A stretch of 64,000 nucleotides of DNA, from assembly GCA_022511225.1 (NCBI GenBank), contig JAFLRZ010000004.1, forward strand, positions 1-64,000. The letters run 5' to 3'. This document shows positions 34,577 through 42,333 of this stretch, one piece after another. The notes under the pieces were generated by a model, which worked only from the letters and a program-made list of their open reading frames with translations, was not told the origin of the DNA and searched no databases. The stretch comes from Eubacterium sp. GTDB lineage: Bacteria > Bacillota > Clostridia > Oscillospirales > Acutalibacteraceae. Positions within the stretch are counted from its first letter, which is position 1, and every line of letters begins with the position of its first letter. The position numbers were made by a program, and so were the translations under genes.

Positions 34577-34870
34577 ATGAATGATGAAAAAATAATTAAA
34601 AGAATAAAGGAGCAATATCCTTATTACAGCAAAGAAAAGCAAAAGGAATATGCAAAACTGCTTATGAGCGTTGATGAAAGATTGTATCAAAATGTTGAGG
34701 AATGGGTTAATGATAATTCGCTTTCCGAAATATGGATTCGCGGCAAGTACTGTGTTCGAGCAGTAATGCAGATAAGGCAGGATGATGATTTTGTTGATGC
34801 AGTTTTAGCACTTAATGAATACGCGAAGAAAGCGTCAAATGAATATATGATTTGGCGACAGAGGGCATAA
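34577..34870 (+). CDS. Small helical protein, first gene of the JAMM-E1 cluster
   Basis: A 97-residue protein, unknown family. GGGAGGAAACAAGT precedes the ATG; an in-frame ATG at 34475 lacks a ribosome site. The sequence is helical and charged (MNDEKIIKRIKEQYPYYSKEKQKEYAKLLMSVDERLYQNVEEWVNDNSLSEIWI split into helices), ending NEYAKKASNEYMIWRQRA. It sits two bases upstream of the metallopeptidase gene and reads in the same direction as the whole cluster. Confidence 0.6.
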   Translation: MNDEKIIKRIKEQYPYYSKEKQKEYAKLLMSVDERLYQNVEEWVNDNSLSEIWIRGKYCVRAVMQIRQDDDFVDAVLALNEYAKKASNEYMIWRQRA

Positions 34871-34872
34871 CT

Positions 34873-35898
34873 ATGAGTGACTGTAAATCATTAGCCCCTG
34901 TTAAGACAAGATATTCAAATTTATCTGATAGTGCCTTGAGGTCAATGTTTACCGAATCATCGTGGATGAAACTCAGTAAGTATGAAAAACTGGACGTTTT
35001 ACAGGAAACTGTTAACAGAGAAGCACTGAACAATGGAGCAATGCCTTGCAAAGTATCTTTTGAAAATATGGCAAGTAATATGCAAGGCTGTCAGTTCGAT
35101 GATAAAATTATGCTTAACCGTGAAATGTTTGTTGATAATCAGATTACATATAAATACGGTGACACAAGTTTTAAATTTGATATGGAAGCGCCGAATTATT
35201 CAGCCTACGAGGTGGTTTTGCATGAATATCGTCACAGTTTGCAGCAACAAATCAGTGACGGAAAAATAAATGCCGATTCTGACACAAAGGCGAGGTTTGA
35301 ATCGAATAATTTCACAGTTTCTGAAATTGACGGGCAGAGGGCATCTCAATATATGCTTGGTAAAACGGGGAACGGTTATGATATGTATTATCTTAATCCT
35401 ACAGAGCTTGATGCTCATAAATTTTCACAGGAACAGGCAATGGCATTAGTTAATGAACACAGAGCGCAAAACGGTGATGATAATTCAATTTTGTCATATA
35501 CCGAAAAAATCAGTGCAACAGGCTACGAAGCAAAGCTTGCTGAGCTGAAAGAGAAATATGGCGAGAATATTGATAAAGACGTTGAGCAGGTTTTAATAAA
35601 TAAATTCAATAACACTAACGTGCCGGTTGATAAAAATGTTGAGAAAATGGTGGCGTCAGAAATGATTGCTTCACAGCAGGCTATCGACAATGCAAACAAA
35701 AATGAAATAAATAATATCAGCAGCACAAATGCAGTGTCCGAAAATTATTCAAGTACTGTAGATGAGTTTGATGCGGCACAGGCTAATGCAGTTGATATGG
35801 ATGCTACAGTATCAATCAGTACAGATACTTCTGCGGATTCAAGTGTCAGCGCAGATGCGGGTTCAGGTATTGATGGTGGATACTCATCAAGTGTGTAA
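34873..35898 (+). CDS. Putative HExxH zinc metallopeptidase with low-complexity tail
   Basis: A 341-residue protein from the ATG at 34873 (the frame opens earlier at a TTG). Residues about 105-125 contain YEVVLHEYRHSLQQQ, an HExxH zinc motif (HEYRH), and about 65 residues later NPTELDAHKFSQEQ supplies a Glu that fits a gluzincin third ligand. The last 60 residues are Ser/Ala/Asp-rich (TVSISTDTSADSSVSADAG...). Just before the tail is SSTVDEFDAAQANA, a motif shared with the next small protein. Substrate and export are unknown; a protease for element-specific substrates is the simplest reading. Confidence 0.65.
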   Translation: MSDCKSLAPVKTRYSNLSDSALRSMFTESSWMKLSKYEKLDVLQETVNREALNNGAMPCKVSFENMASNMQGCQFDDKIMLNREMFVDNQITYKYGDTSFKFDMEAPNYSAYEVVLHEYRHSLQQQISDGKINADSDTKARFESNNFTVSEIDGQRASQYMLGKTGNGYDMYYLNPTELDAHKFSQEQAMALVNEHRAQNGDDNSILSYTEKISATGYEAKLAELKEKYGENIDKDVEQVLINKFNNTNVPVDKNVEKMVASEMIASQQAIDNANKNEINNISSTNAVSENYSSTVDEFDAAQANAVDMDATVSISTDTSADSSVSADAGSGIDGGYSSSV

Positions 35899-35912
35899 CG
35901 GGAGGGTTAAAA

Positions 35913-36161
35913 ATGATTCCAAATTATGATGATTTACATTATGGTAAATTCCAATATCAAAGCCAAAGCACGATAGAAGAATTTGATGCCGCACAGAAGG
36001 CGGATAATGTAAATGAGTGTCAGAACGTCAGTGAAAGCTCAATTTCGGCGGAATCAGCCGTAAATGAGGGAACAGCTAATTCTTCCAGTGCAGGCACAAG
36101 CTCTTCAGCAGGTGTCGGAGCTGAGGGCGGTTGCTCGGCAGGTTGTTCAGCAGGGGCATAG
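35913..36161 (+). CDS. Small protein with EFDAAQ motif and Cys/Gly-rich tail
   Basis: An 82-residue protein, ATG after GGGAGGGTTAAAA. Residues about 18-30 read QSTIEEFDAAQKA, nearly the same as SSTVDEFDAAQANA in the peptidase upstream. The C-terminus is Ser/Gly/Ala-rich and ends GVGAEGGCSAGCSAGA with two Cys in a CSAG repeat. No known family. The shared motif may be a signal read by a common partner, such as the ATPase encoded next; the Cys-rich tail could also be modified, as in some ribosomal peptides. Both ideas are inference. Confidence 0.55.
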   Translation: MIPNYDDLHYGKFQYQSQSTIEEFDAAQKADNVNECQNVSESSISAESAVNEGTANSSSAGTSSSAGVGAEGGCSAGCSAGA

Positions 36162-36172
36162 GAGGAGATTTT

Positions 36173-37516
36173 ATGAATTATGACAGTTTAAATTTAAGAG
36201 TGCGAAAAGATCAGTTAGGGGTCGACAGAACGATTTTAGTAGGGCATAAAATGAGTGATTGCCTGCCGGTTCAATATACAAGTCCGCCGCTTCTTCAGAT
36301 GTCAGGCGATAAGGGAAACTTTAATATTTCGGCAGATCAGCTTTCAAAGGGGTGTATGCTCATCGGCAGCACGGGCAGTGGAAAGACTAATGCATTTTTT
36401 ATGATGCTCGATCAGCTTCTTCCTAAAATTAAAAGTAGTGATGTTGTGCTGATATTTGACAGTAAAGGTGATTTTATGAACCGTTATTACGAGCCTGATA
36501 ATCCTGATCATATTGTAATTTCTGCAAATGAAAATCACAGGTCAATTACAAAGGGCTGGAACATATACGGTGAGCTGTTTGATAAAAACGGTGAATTCGG
36601 TGAAAGTGCAGATATAATGGCAAAGGAGATATCAAAAGCACTTTTTAAAAATATTGAATCGTCAAATCAGCCGTTTTTCCATATAGCGCCTACAGATTTG
36701 TTTTCTGTTATTATGTCATGCTTTGTTAAAGAAGCTACAGAGCAGAAAAGCTATCATAAGCTTAATAATGAAACGCTTGTAAATTTCATTAACAGTTCAA
36801 CAGTTCAGGATTTTTACAATATGATACAAAAATATCCGCAGTTTAAATACGTTCAATCTTATTTAGGCGAAGCTAAATTGCAAACACCTCAATCGCTTGG
36901 CGTTTTAGGTCATCTGTATTCTATGATCAGCAGTCAGTTCATAGGCCCGTTTAAGCATAAAATGCCGTCAGGTCATTTTTCAATGCGCCGTCTGATAAGA
37001 GAAAGAGGTGCTAAAGTAATCTTTCTTGAATACGACATTAATCTCGGAGATACGTTATCGCCTATATACTCGCTGTTTTTTGATTTAGCGATTAAGGAAG
37101 CACTGACGTCGGATACAGGAAATACGTATTTAATTTGTGATGAAATGAATTTGCTGCCATATTGTCAAAGATTTCAGGATGCCGTGAATTACGGCAGGAG
37201 CAAGGGCGTGAAAACCGTTGTAGGCCTGCAAAGTATCAATCAGCTTTATAACAATTACGGTGAGGACGAGGGTAAAGCAATAGCGGCAGGCTTTGTTAAT
37301 GCAATTTGCTTTAATGCCGTTGATTACGATACCCGTAAATTTGTGTCGGAGCGATTTGGTACAACCTTTGAAAGTATTAATTGGAGTGGCTCAAATATAA
37401 CGAGGAACGGTTATACCGTAGAAGATTCGGACATACACAATCTTAAAACGGGAGAGGCATTTATTGACTTGGCAGGATTGACACCGTTCAAATTCAGATT
37501 CGATAAACTGGTATAA
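36173..37516 (+). CDS. VirD4/FtsK-like P-loop translocation ATPase
   Basis: A 447-residue protein from the ATG at 36173 (GGAGGAGATTTT upstream). Walker A is GSTGSGKTNAF (about residues 64-74), followed by VVLIFDSKGDFMNRYY, a TraD/VirD4-style stretch, and Walker B TYLICDEMNLLP with TVVGLQSINQL as sensor region. No transmembrane helices are seen, unlike classical VirD4, so membrane attachment would need the small helix proteins nearby. It probably pumps protein or DNA; the shared EFDAAQ motif upstream offers possible substrates. Confidence 0.75.
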   Translation: MNYDSLNLRVRKDQLGVDRTILVGHKMSDCLPVQYTSPPLLQMSGDKGNFNISADQLSKGCMLIGSTGSGKTNAFFMMLDQLLPKIKSSDVVLIFDSKGDFMNRYYEPDNPDHIVISANENHRSITKGWNIYGELFDKNGEFGESADIMAKEISKALFKNIESSNQPFFHIAPTDLFSVIMSCFVKEATEQKSYHKLNNETLVNFINSSTVQDFYNMIQKYPQFKYVQSYLGEAKLQTPQSLGVLGHLYSMISSQFIGPFKHKMPSGHFSMRRLIRERGAKVIFLEYDINLGDTLSPIYSLFFDLAIKEALTSDTGNTYLICDEMNLLPYCQRFQDAVNYGRSKGVKTVVGLQSINQLYNNYGEDEGKAIAAGFVNAICFNAVDYDTRKFVSERFGTTFESINWSGSNITRNGYTVEDSDIHNLKTGEAFIDLAGLTPFKFRFDKLV

Positions 37517-37537
37517 CTAAGCTAAGGAGGTGTCCTT

Positions 37538-38719
37538 TTGAATAAGCGTAGAATAAAAAACGAATGTGACAATCACAACAGGGCTTTAAGTGCCGTAAGG
37601 CACAGAGGCTTTTTTTCGGTAGAGAGATTTTTGAATTTCTCCGCCGGTAATCTGTTAATCAATGGCGGTAGCGTTCAGGATAGAATTTTCGTTATAAAAA
37701 AGGAAATAGTCCGCACTAAAAGCACAAGCCGTGAGCCTGTTATAGTTTTCAGTAATAACAGTTTTTTACAGGATGGGCTGATTGAATTGGTAAATATAGG
37801 AGATATCGGCAGGCTTTTTGTGTGCTCTCAGGATTATAAATTCTATGACTTTTTCCGTAATATGCAGCCTAATCTTATATCTGATTACTTTTCTATGCTT
37901 GCACAGGAAAAGGGTTACCGCGATACAAGTGAGCTTCACGATTATATAGGTGCATTTTTAAACACCCTAAAATCACAGGCTGATATAAATTTAAGCTCCA
38001 TAAAGGCATTCCTCCAGAATTCAGATGCAGATATTGCAAACGCTGCAAGATCAAACGGCAATGATGCAGATTGTGAAATTATTCTTGCTTCAGGCAGAGG
38101 CGGAGTCAATTTCAGAAGACTTGTTTCTATGGTTGGCAATGCTTTTGAAACGCTTACCGTTGACAACTGCTCAACAGGTTTTAATATTAACTCAATTACT
38201 GATAAGAACTGCGTTTTGTATATAAATACAAATACGTGCGGTTATGAATTCCTCGGTCTGTACTTTTTGCAGGAGCTCAAACAGTGCATAGGAAAAAGCT
38301 TTACGTTGGTATTTGATGATTGCTTGCTTCTAAATAATAATGAACTGATGAGCTTTTTAAACGTTCTCAAGCAAAGGGGCAACGTAAAGGTTTTGTTATC
38401 TACAGAAAATATAATGTCACTCCCTTCAGAAAAGAAATTGTCCGATTTTTCAGGAGAAATTGTCTTTCTTAACGGCACTGCTCCTGCACATGATATTCAG
38501 GCGGTGCTATCGGATATGGGAGAGTATTCACATTTTGAAGTGACAAGCTCATCAGGAACACCGCCAAAATTATTTTTTTCTTTTTTAAGAACTGAAAACA
38601 GAGGCATTACGCCTTATTCAAGAGCCAAGGTCCTGCTTGAAGAGGAGTATGGCAATGCTGCCGTTTTGAGAGGTCATAGAGGGGCAGAAATACTCGTTGT
38701 GAAAAAATTAGTGTTTTAG
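37538..38719 (+). CDS. Degenerate ATPase-like partner
   Basis: A 393-residue protein directly after the VirD4-like ATPase; TTG start at 37538 with AAGGAGG six bases upstream. The place of Walker A holds INGGSVQDRIFVIKKE (no GKT), but a Walker B-like TLVFDDCLLLNNNELMSFLNVLKQRGNVKVLLSTENI and TFN region resemble the ATPase before it. This is likely an inactive relative that completes a hexamer or serves as adaptor. Unknown outside the cluster; I would not assign a function. Confidence 0.5.
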   Translation: MNKRRIKNECDNHNRALSAVRHRGFFSVERFLNFSAGNLLINGGSVQDRIFVIKKEIVRTKSTSREPVIVFSNNSFLQDGLIELVNIGDIGRLFVCSQDYKFYDFFRNMQPNLISDYFSMLAQEKGYRDTSELHDYIGAFLNTLKSQADINLSSIKAFLQNSDADIANAARSNGNDADCEIILASGRGGVNFRRLVSMVGNAFETLTVDNCSTGFNINSITDKNCVLYINTNTCGYEFLGLYFLQELKQCIGKSFTLVFDDCLLLNNNELMSFLNVLKQRGNVKVLLSTENIMSLPSEKKLSDFSGEIVFLNGTAPAHDIQAVLSDMGEYSHFEVTSSSGTPPKLFFSFLRTENRGITPYSRAKVLLEEEYGNAAVLRGHRGAEILVVKKLVF

Positions 38720-38729
38720 GAGAAGCTTT

Positions 38730-39068
38730 ATGGATTTTGATAATTTGTCAGGCTCATTTGAAGCAGACGTCTCACAGGTTAATAACAATAGAAGAAGGAA
38801 CAGGCACAGGCTTATAAGCCAATCTAAAGATAAGCTAAAAGGCCTTAGCGCTGAAAACTGGGTTGATATTGTGTGCTGCACAATAATTGCGGTTGTGCTG
38901 ATAGTTGTTTTCTGTAATTGGGAATCGGTAATGAGCACCCTGTTCACGTCTTTTTTATTCCCAATCATTAAGGTCTTGTCAAAAATAATTGCAGTTGCAG
39001 CAGTTGTTTTATGTATAGGGGGAGTGATTGGTGCAAAAATCCGCCGCCGCAGAAGATGGCATTATTAG
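38730..39068 (+). CDS. Two-helix membrane protein
   Basis: A 112-residue protein with a charged, Asn/Arg-rich N-terminus (residues 1-45) and two hydrophobic helices (about 48-65 and 80-102), ending RRRRWHY. GGAGAAGCTTT precedes the ATG. The family is unknown. In the cluster it could anchor the ATPase at the membrane. Confidence 0.6.
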   Translation: MDFDNLSGSFEADVSQVNNNRRRNRHRLISQSKDKLKGLSAENWVDIVCCTIIAVVLIVVFCNWESVMSTLFTSFLFPIIKVLSKIIAVAAVVLCIGGVIGAKIRRRRRWHY

Positions 39069-39077
39069 GGGGTAATT

Positions 39078-39275
39078 ATGGTTCAGAGAATATTCAGATA
39101 CGTCGTTGCAGCCGGAATAATATTTTTAGTATTGTCGGTTATTTCAATTTATAAAAACTGGGATTCCTTGACCGATTATTTTTCTAATTCGTTGTATTAT
39201 GTCGGCGGCGTGGTGCTTTATTTGCTTATATATGCGATTGGATTTTTTCTCATTTTCCGTGCAATATTCAGATAA
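39078..39275 (+). CDS. Small two-helix membrane protein
   Basis: A 65-residue protein: helix about 5-22, loop YKNWDSLTDYFSNS, helix about 40-60. It shares the loop pattern NW(D/E)S with the preceding membrane protein (CNWESVMSTLFTS versus KNWDSLTDYFSNS), so the two are probably distant copies. GGGGGTAATT precedes the ATG. Confidence 0.58.
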   Translation: MVQRIFRYVVAAGIIFLVLSVISIYKNWDSLTDYFSNSLYYVGGVVLYLLIYAIGFFLIFRAIFR

Positions 39276-39301
39276 TACCTTGTTGCCGTGAAGTTGATTT
39301 T

Positions 39302-39383
39302 AACCCCCAAAAAATTATCATGTAAAATATTATTGTACAATATACTCATCGAAAGGAAAAACTTTTGATGAGTATATTTTTTT
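39302..39383 (+). terminator. Repeated leader/terminator element, copy b
   Basis: AACCCCC (39302-39308), TGTACAAT (39334-39341), hairpin ATACTCATC (39342-39350)/GATGAGTAT (39367-39375) with an inner AAAG/CTTT stem, then TATTTTTTT. A ribosome-site-like AAAGGAGG follows at about 39411 without an ATG. Confidence 0.7.
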
Positions 39384-39493
39384 ATATCCCAAACGGAAGT
39401 TAATGAAGAAAGGAGGATAAATATAAATAATCAAATTTACTCGTCACTTTCGGTAAATCAATATTAAAATTAAATTAAAAGGAGATTAAATTT

Positions 39494-39709
39494 ATGTTTA
39501 ACAATTTTGGAAATTATCAGTCATTCAATAATACAGTTACATTCTTTGGCGGCAGACAGGGTGACCTCGACGGCGGCACATGGCACGGCGGCAGACAGGG
39601 TGATCTCGACGGCGGTACATGGCACGGCGGCAGACAAGGTGATCTCGACGGCGGTACATGGCACGGCGGCAGACAAGGTGATCTCGATGGAGGAACTTGG
39701 CACGCTTAG
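39494..39709 (+). CDS. Tandem-repeat peptide, four 13-residue units
   Basis: A 71-residue peptide with AAAAGGAGATTAAATTT before the ATG. Residues 1-18 are MFNNFGNYQSFNNTVTFF; residues 19-70 are four copies of GGRQGDLDGGTWH with no amino acid difference; the last residue is Ala. The four DNA units differ only at synonymous third positions, which shows selection on the peptide. Its GGxxGDLD part recalls calcium-binding GG repeats but does not match the RTX consensus. The gene lies 85 bases upstream of membrane protein, JAMM-E1 and AAA+ genes. A precursor or modifier peptide processed or activated by that enzyme is the leading idea. Confidence 0.75.
   Translation: MFNNFGNYQSFNNTVTFFGGRQGDLDGGTWHGGRQGDLDGGTWHGGRQGDLDGGTWHGGRQGDLDGGTWHA
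39548..39703 (+). repeat. Four tandem 39-base units
   Basis: Units at 39548-39586, 39587-39625, 39626-39664 and 39665-39703, each coding for GGRQGDLDGGTWH. Differences are cag/caa, gac/gat, ggc/ggt/gga, aca/act only. GC content is well above that of the flanks. Confidence 0.95.
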
Positions 39710-39793
39710 TCTGTTTTGTTAAAAGCAATAAAAAGCCAAGAGGTGGTAGGAAAATATATTTAATGTTATAAACTGATTTTTAAGGAGTACGCT

Positions 39794-40180
39794 ATGATAT
39801 TTTTATTGATTATTCCAATTATCGTTATCGCAATTTCTGTTGCCGTAATGATTCCGAGATGGAGAGATCCGTCTGAATTTAATTATAATTATTACGCCGT
39901 TACCAATGCGGCCGCACTTGATCATCAATACAAATTCTTTGTAAAAAAGGTTGGTAACGGATACCGCTGCTATATCAGGCGTACTCCTTCATACAGAGGT
40001 CGAGACACCTCGAATTATTTACCGCACTATTGGGTAGAAAATAAGACGGATAAGCACTATATTTGCTGGACAGGAGAGATAAAGTATCCTGAACAGGCAA
40101 AAACACTTTGCAGAAACTGGGCGGATGCAACTCAAAAATTTATTGATACAGGCGTTCCGGCACCCGGATTTAAAAGGTAG
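39794..40180 (+). CDS. Membrane-anchored YICW-domain protein
   Basis: A 128-residue protein with one N-terminal helix (residues 2-20, IFLLIIPIIVIAISVAVMI), then a globular domain: GNGYRCYIRRTPSYRG, HYWVENKTDKHYICWTGEIKY, QAKTLCRNWADATQKFIDTG. The same order GxR.YI ... YICW ... W...T..(F/Y)I..G is found in the protein at 40435, so these are paralogues. The invariant YICW holds a Cys that could be catalytic or a partner site for the E1 enzyme. Domain family unknown to me. Confidence 0.6.
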   Translation: MIFLLIIPIIVIAISVAVMIPRWRDPSEFNYNYYAVTNAAALDHQYKFFVKKVGNGYRCYIRRTPSYRGRDTSNYLPHYWVENKTDKHYICWTGEIKYPEQAKTLCRNWADATQKFIDTGVPAPGFKR

Positions 40181-40189
40181 GTAATAAAT

Positions 40190-40432
40190 ATGGAAACTTT
40201 TAAAATAATTGTACTTGTTATTTGTTTAATAGCTTATACAGGCTTTGCAGTCTGGGCTGTGACTAAATTCAATAAGGTATCAACAGGTATCGCAGGCTCT
40301 TTGTGTTTGGCCGGCGGAAGCGTTGGTGTATATTTCGCCGCACCCTTTATAGCAGTAGCCTTAGTCTGGCTGTTAAAGGCTGCCTTGATAATAGGTCTGA
40401 TTATTTTGGTTTTGTCTATTCTTGGAGGATAA
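40190..40432 (+). CDS. Two-helix membrane protein
   Basis: An 80-residue hydrophobic protein with helices at about residues 4-24 and 37-75 (the second perhaps two). GTAGGTAATAAAT precedes the ATG. Unknown family; stands between the two YICW-domain genes. Confidence 0.55.
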   Translation: METFKIIVLVICLIAYTGFAVWAVTKFNKVSTGIAGSLCLAGGSVGVYFAAPFIAVALVWLLKAALIIGLIILVLSILGG

Positions 40433-40434
40433 AT

Positions 40435-40842
40435 ATGAGATGTGAATACAATTTTTACCTGACATCAGACAGGCTTCTTGACATCGAGTTCTTGTTTGTT
40501 GATATGGGAGAGAATATCGGCTGGAGGGCATATATTATTTCAGATATCAACTATAGGCAATTCGGCGAAAGATCAATCATCTATACAGTCACACACAGGC
40601 TTGAAGACAGTGATGCCGACAGAGTAAGCAAAATCAATCGCTTTCTTAAATCAATAGACAGCTCTAAGCCTGATAAAAGCATCTACGGTTATATCTGTTG
40701 GTCAAAGCCGATATACGATCTTGATGATATGCACGAGGTGGCTAAGACGTGGTCGGAAATTACGGCGTACTATATCAGACACGGCGGAAGCTTTGGCAGT
40801 ATTCAACCAATCCTTAAGTCAAGGGGAATAATAAACTTATGA
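40435..40842 (+). CDS. Soluble YICW-domain protein
   Basis: A 135-residue protein starting at 40435 (GGAGGATAA upstream). It lacks the N-terminal helix of its paralogue at 39794 and shares GWRAYIISDINYRQFG, YGYICWSKPIYD, and KTWSEITAYYIRHGG with it. The stop overlaps the first possible start of the JAMM-E1 gene (ATGA at 40839), which argues for co-translation with it. A carrier or E2-like role is possible by context, but no E2 fold motif (HPN) is seen. Confidence 0.6.
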   Translation: MRCEYNFYLTSDRLLDIEFLFVDMGENIGWRAYIISDINYRQFGERSIIYTVTHRLEDSDADRVSKINRFLKSIDSSKPDKSIYGYICWSKPIYDLDDMHEVAKTWSEITAYYIRHGGSFGSIQPILKSRGIINL

Positions 40843-40862
40843 AGATAAAGGAGATTTTTAAT

Positions 40863-42308
40863 ATGAAAAAGAACGGTAATTCAGATTCAAAGTGGATTAT
40901 TACTGCGCAGGTCTATGAAGAAATAAGGCAGACCATAGGCTGCAGGAAGCCTGAGCAGGGCGGTATCCTTGGCTCAAGCGACGGTGTACATATTGATTAC
41001 TATTATTTTGACAAGACTGCAGATCGTTCATCAGCATCATATACGATGGATCACAAGACGCTTAATAAGGTGATTCATAAGTGGAATGATAACGGCATTC
41101 AGCTTGTAGGTATTATTCATTCCCATCCCTACGGCTTTAACAGTCCGTCAATCGGCGATAGAGAAACCGCAAGTCATATCATCAAGAGCTTAGACGTTAA
41201 GGGCAGGTTTTTCACTCCGATAGTTCAGGTTTCACCTAAGCTTAACGGTGATATTACAATTTATCCTTATTCCTTTGAGGAAACCATTGAGATGAAGAAG
41301 CAGCCTATGATTGTTGAGCAGGCTGACGTAAGCGAGCTCAAAAGGAAGAAGCAGCTCGAGCTGGACAGGCTGGCGCCAAACAGATTCAAGCGCATTGAGT
41401 CAGTATTCCCCGATAACCTTATGAGCAAAAAGACTGTTATTTGTATTGGTTGCGGCGGTTCAAGAACGTTTCTTGAAACACTTGCAAGATGCGGAGTCGG
41501 CAATTTTGTCCTGTTTGATGCCGACGTTATAGAGGATACAAATATAGCAACGCAGGGTGCATATATCTCCGAAATAGGCAAGCTCAAAACTGAGGTTATT
41601 AAGGAGCGCATACTCGATATCAATCCGCTTGCTGAGGTCAAGTGTATCAACCGTTTCCTTGACAATGAGATAACTGATGATGAATTCGATTTTATTACCA
41701 ACCTTAACGCTCTCAGGAAGGGAGACGTACTGCTTTGCGGCTGTACTGATGATTTTTATGCACAGGACAGATGTGCACAGTTGTCCGTTAAATTCAGCAT
41801 TCCGTATCTTGCTGCACAGATTTTTAAAGAGGGCAAGGGCCACGAGGTTATATTTTACTATCCCGGTGTTACTGCCTCCTGTCCAAGATGTATGCTTGCA
41901 TCAAGATACAAGAAAATGTTCGAAACAAACGAAAAAGCAGTCGGCTCATCGGCAGGTGCAGCAGTTTGTGTGACAGATTATCTCAATGCAATTAAATCAT
42001 ATACAGCGTTGTATATTCTCTGCTACAGAGAGCCGCAGACACCGCTTTATCACTTGCTTGACAGAATGGCAGACAGGAATTACCTGATGACAAAATGCTC
42101 TTTTGATTTTACCGCTCCGGCATTTGTTCCTCTTGAAGAACTTGCTGAAAAGGAAAGTGATTTGTCATTTCCCTTTGTAACTATTGCAATAGGACAGACG
42201 CCTGAAGCCGATTGCCCTTTATGTAAAGGTTACGGCATTATAACGAAGGATAAGGTCAATATTGCAGATACAAGAAATATTCCCGACAATCAGGGCAAAA
42301 AGCAGTAA
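40863..42308 (+). CDS. JAMM metallopeptidase fused to an E1/ThiF-like adenylating domain
   Basis: A 481-residue protein. The ATG at 40863 follows AAAGGAG; an in-frame ATG at 40839 overlaps the previous stop. Residues about 10-125 are a JAMM domain: EQGGILGS (upstream Glu), then HSHPYGFNSPSIGD, a perfect HxHx7Sx2D zinc motif. Residues about 180-450 are an E1/ThiF fold: GCGGSRTFLETLARCGVGNFVLFDADVIEDTNIATQ, with Gly loop and Asp pair, but with IATQ where E1 enzymes usually have an Arg (NLNRQ). Two CPxC pairs (CPRC and CPLC) form the structural zinc. The fusion combines removal and activation of a ubiquitin-like or peptide tag in one chain. Confidence 0.88.
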   Translation: MKKNGNSDSKWIITAQVYEEIRQTIGCRKPEQGGILGSSDGVHIDYYYFDKTADRSSASYTMDHKTLNKVIHKWNDNGIQLVGIIHSHPYGFNSPSIGDRETASHIIKSLDVKGRFFTPIVQVSPKLNGDITIYPYSFEETIEMKKQPMIVEQADVSELKRKKQLELDRLAPNRFKRIESVFPDNLMSKKTVICIGCGGSRTFLETLARCGVGNFVLFDADVIEDTNIATQGAYISEIGKLKTEVIKERILDINPLAEVKCINRFLDNEITDDEFDFITNLNALRKGDVLLCGCTDDFYAQDRCAQLSVKFSIPYLAAQIFKEGKGHEVIFYYPGVTASCPRCMLASRYKKMFETNEKAVGSSAGAAVCVTDYLNAIKSYTALYILCYREPQTPLYHLLDRMADRNYLMTKCSFDFTAPAFVPLEELAEKESDLSFPFVTIAIGQTPEADCPLCKGYGIITKDKVNIADTRNIPDNQGKKQ

Positions 42309-42333
42309 ATTCTATTAAAGAAAGGATGTTAAT

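Noticed and set aside
39548-39703. Tandem 39-base repeats taken as a CRISPR array or RTX calcium repeats
   Set aside because: There are no spacers: the units are contiguous and in frame, so CRISPR is excluded. The RTX consensus is GGxGxDxUx nonapeptides, while the unit here is 13 residues with GGxxGDLD, so it is not a standard RTX repeat.
41267-41843. Minus-strand frames inside the JAMM-E1 gene
   Set aside because: Overlap the conserved E1 domain completely and have no ribosome site.
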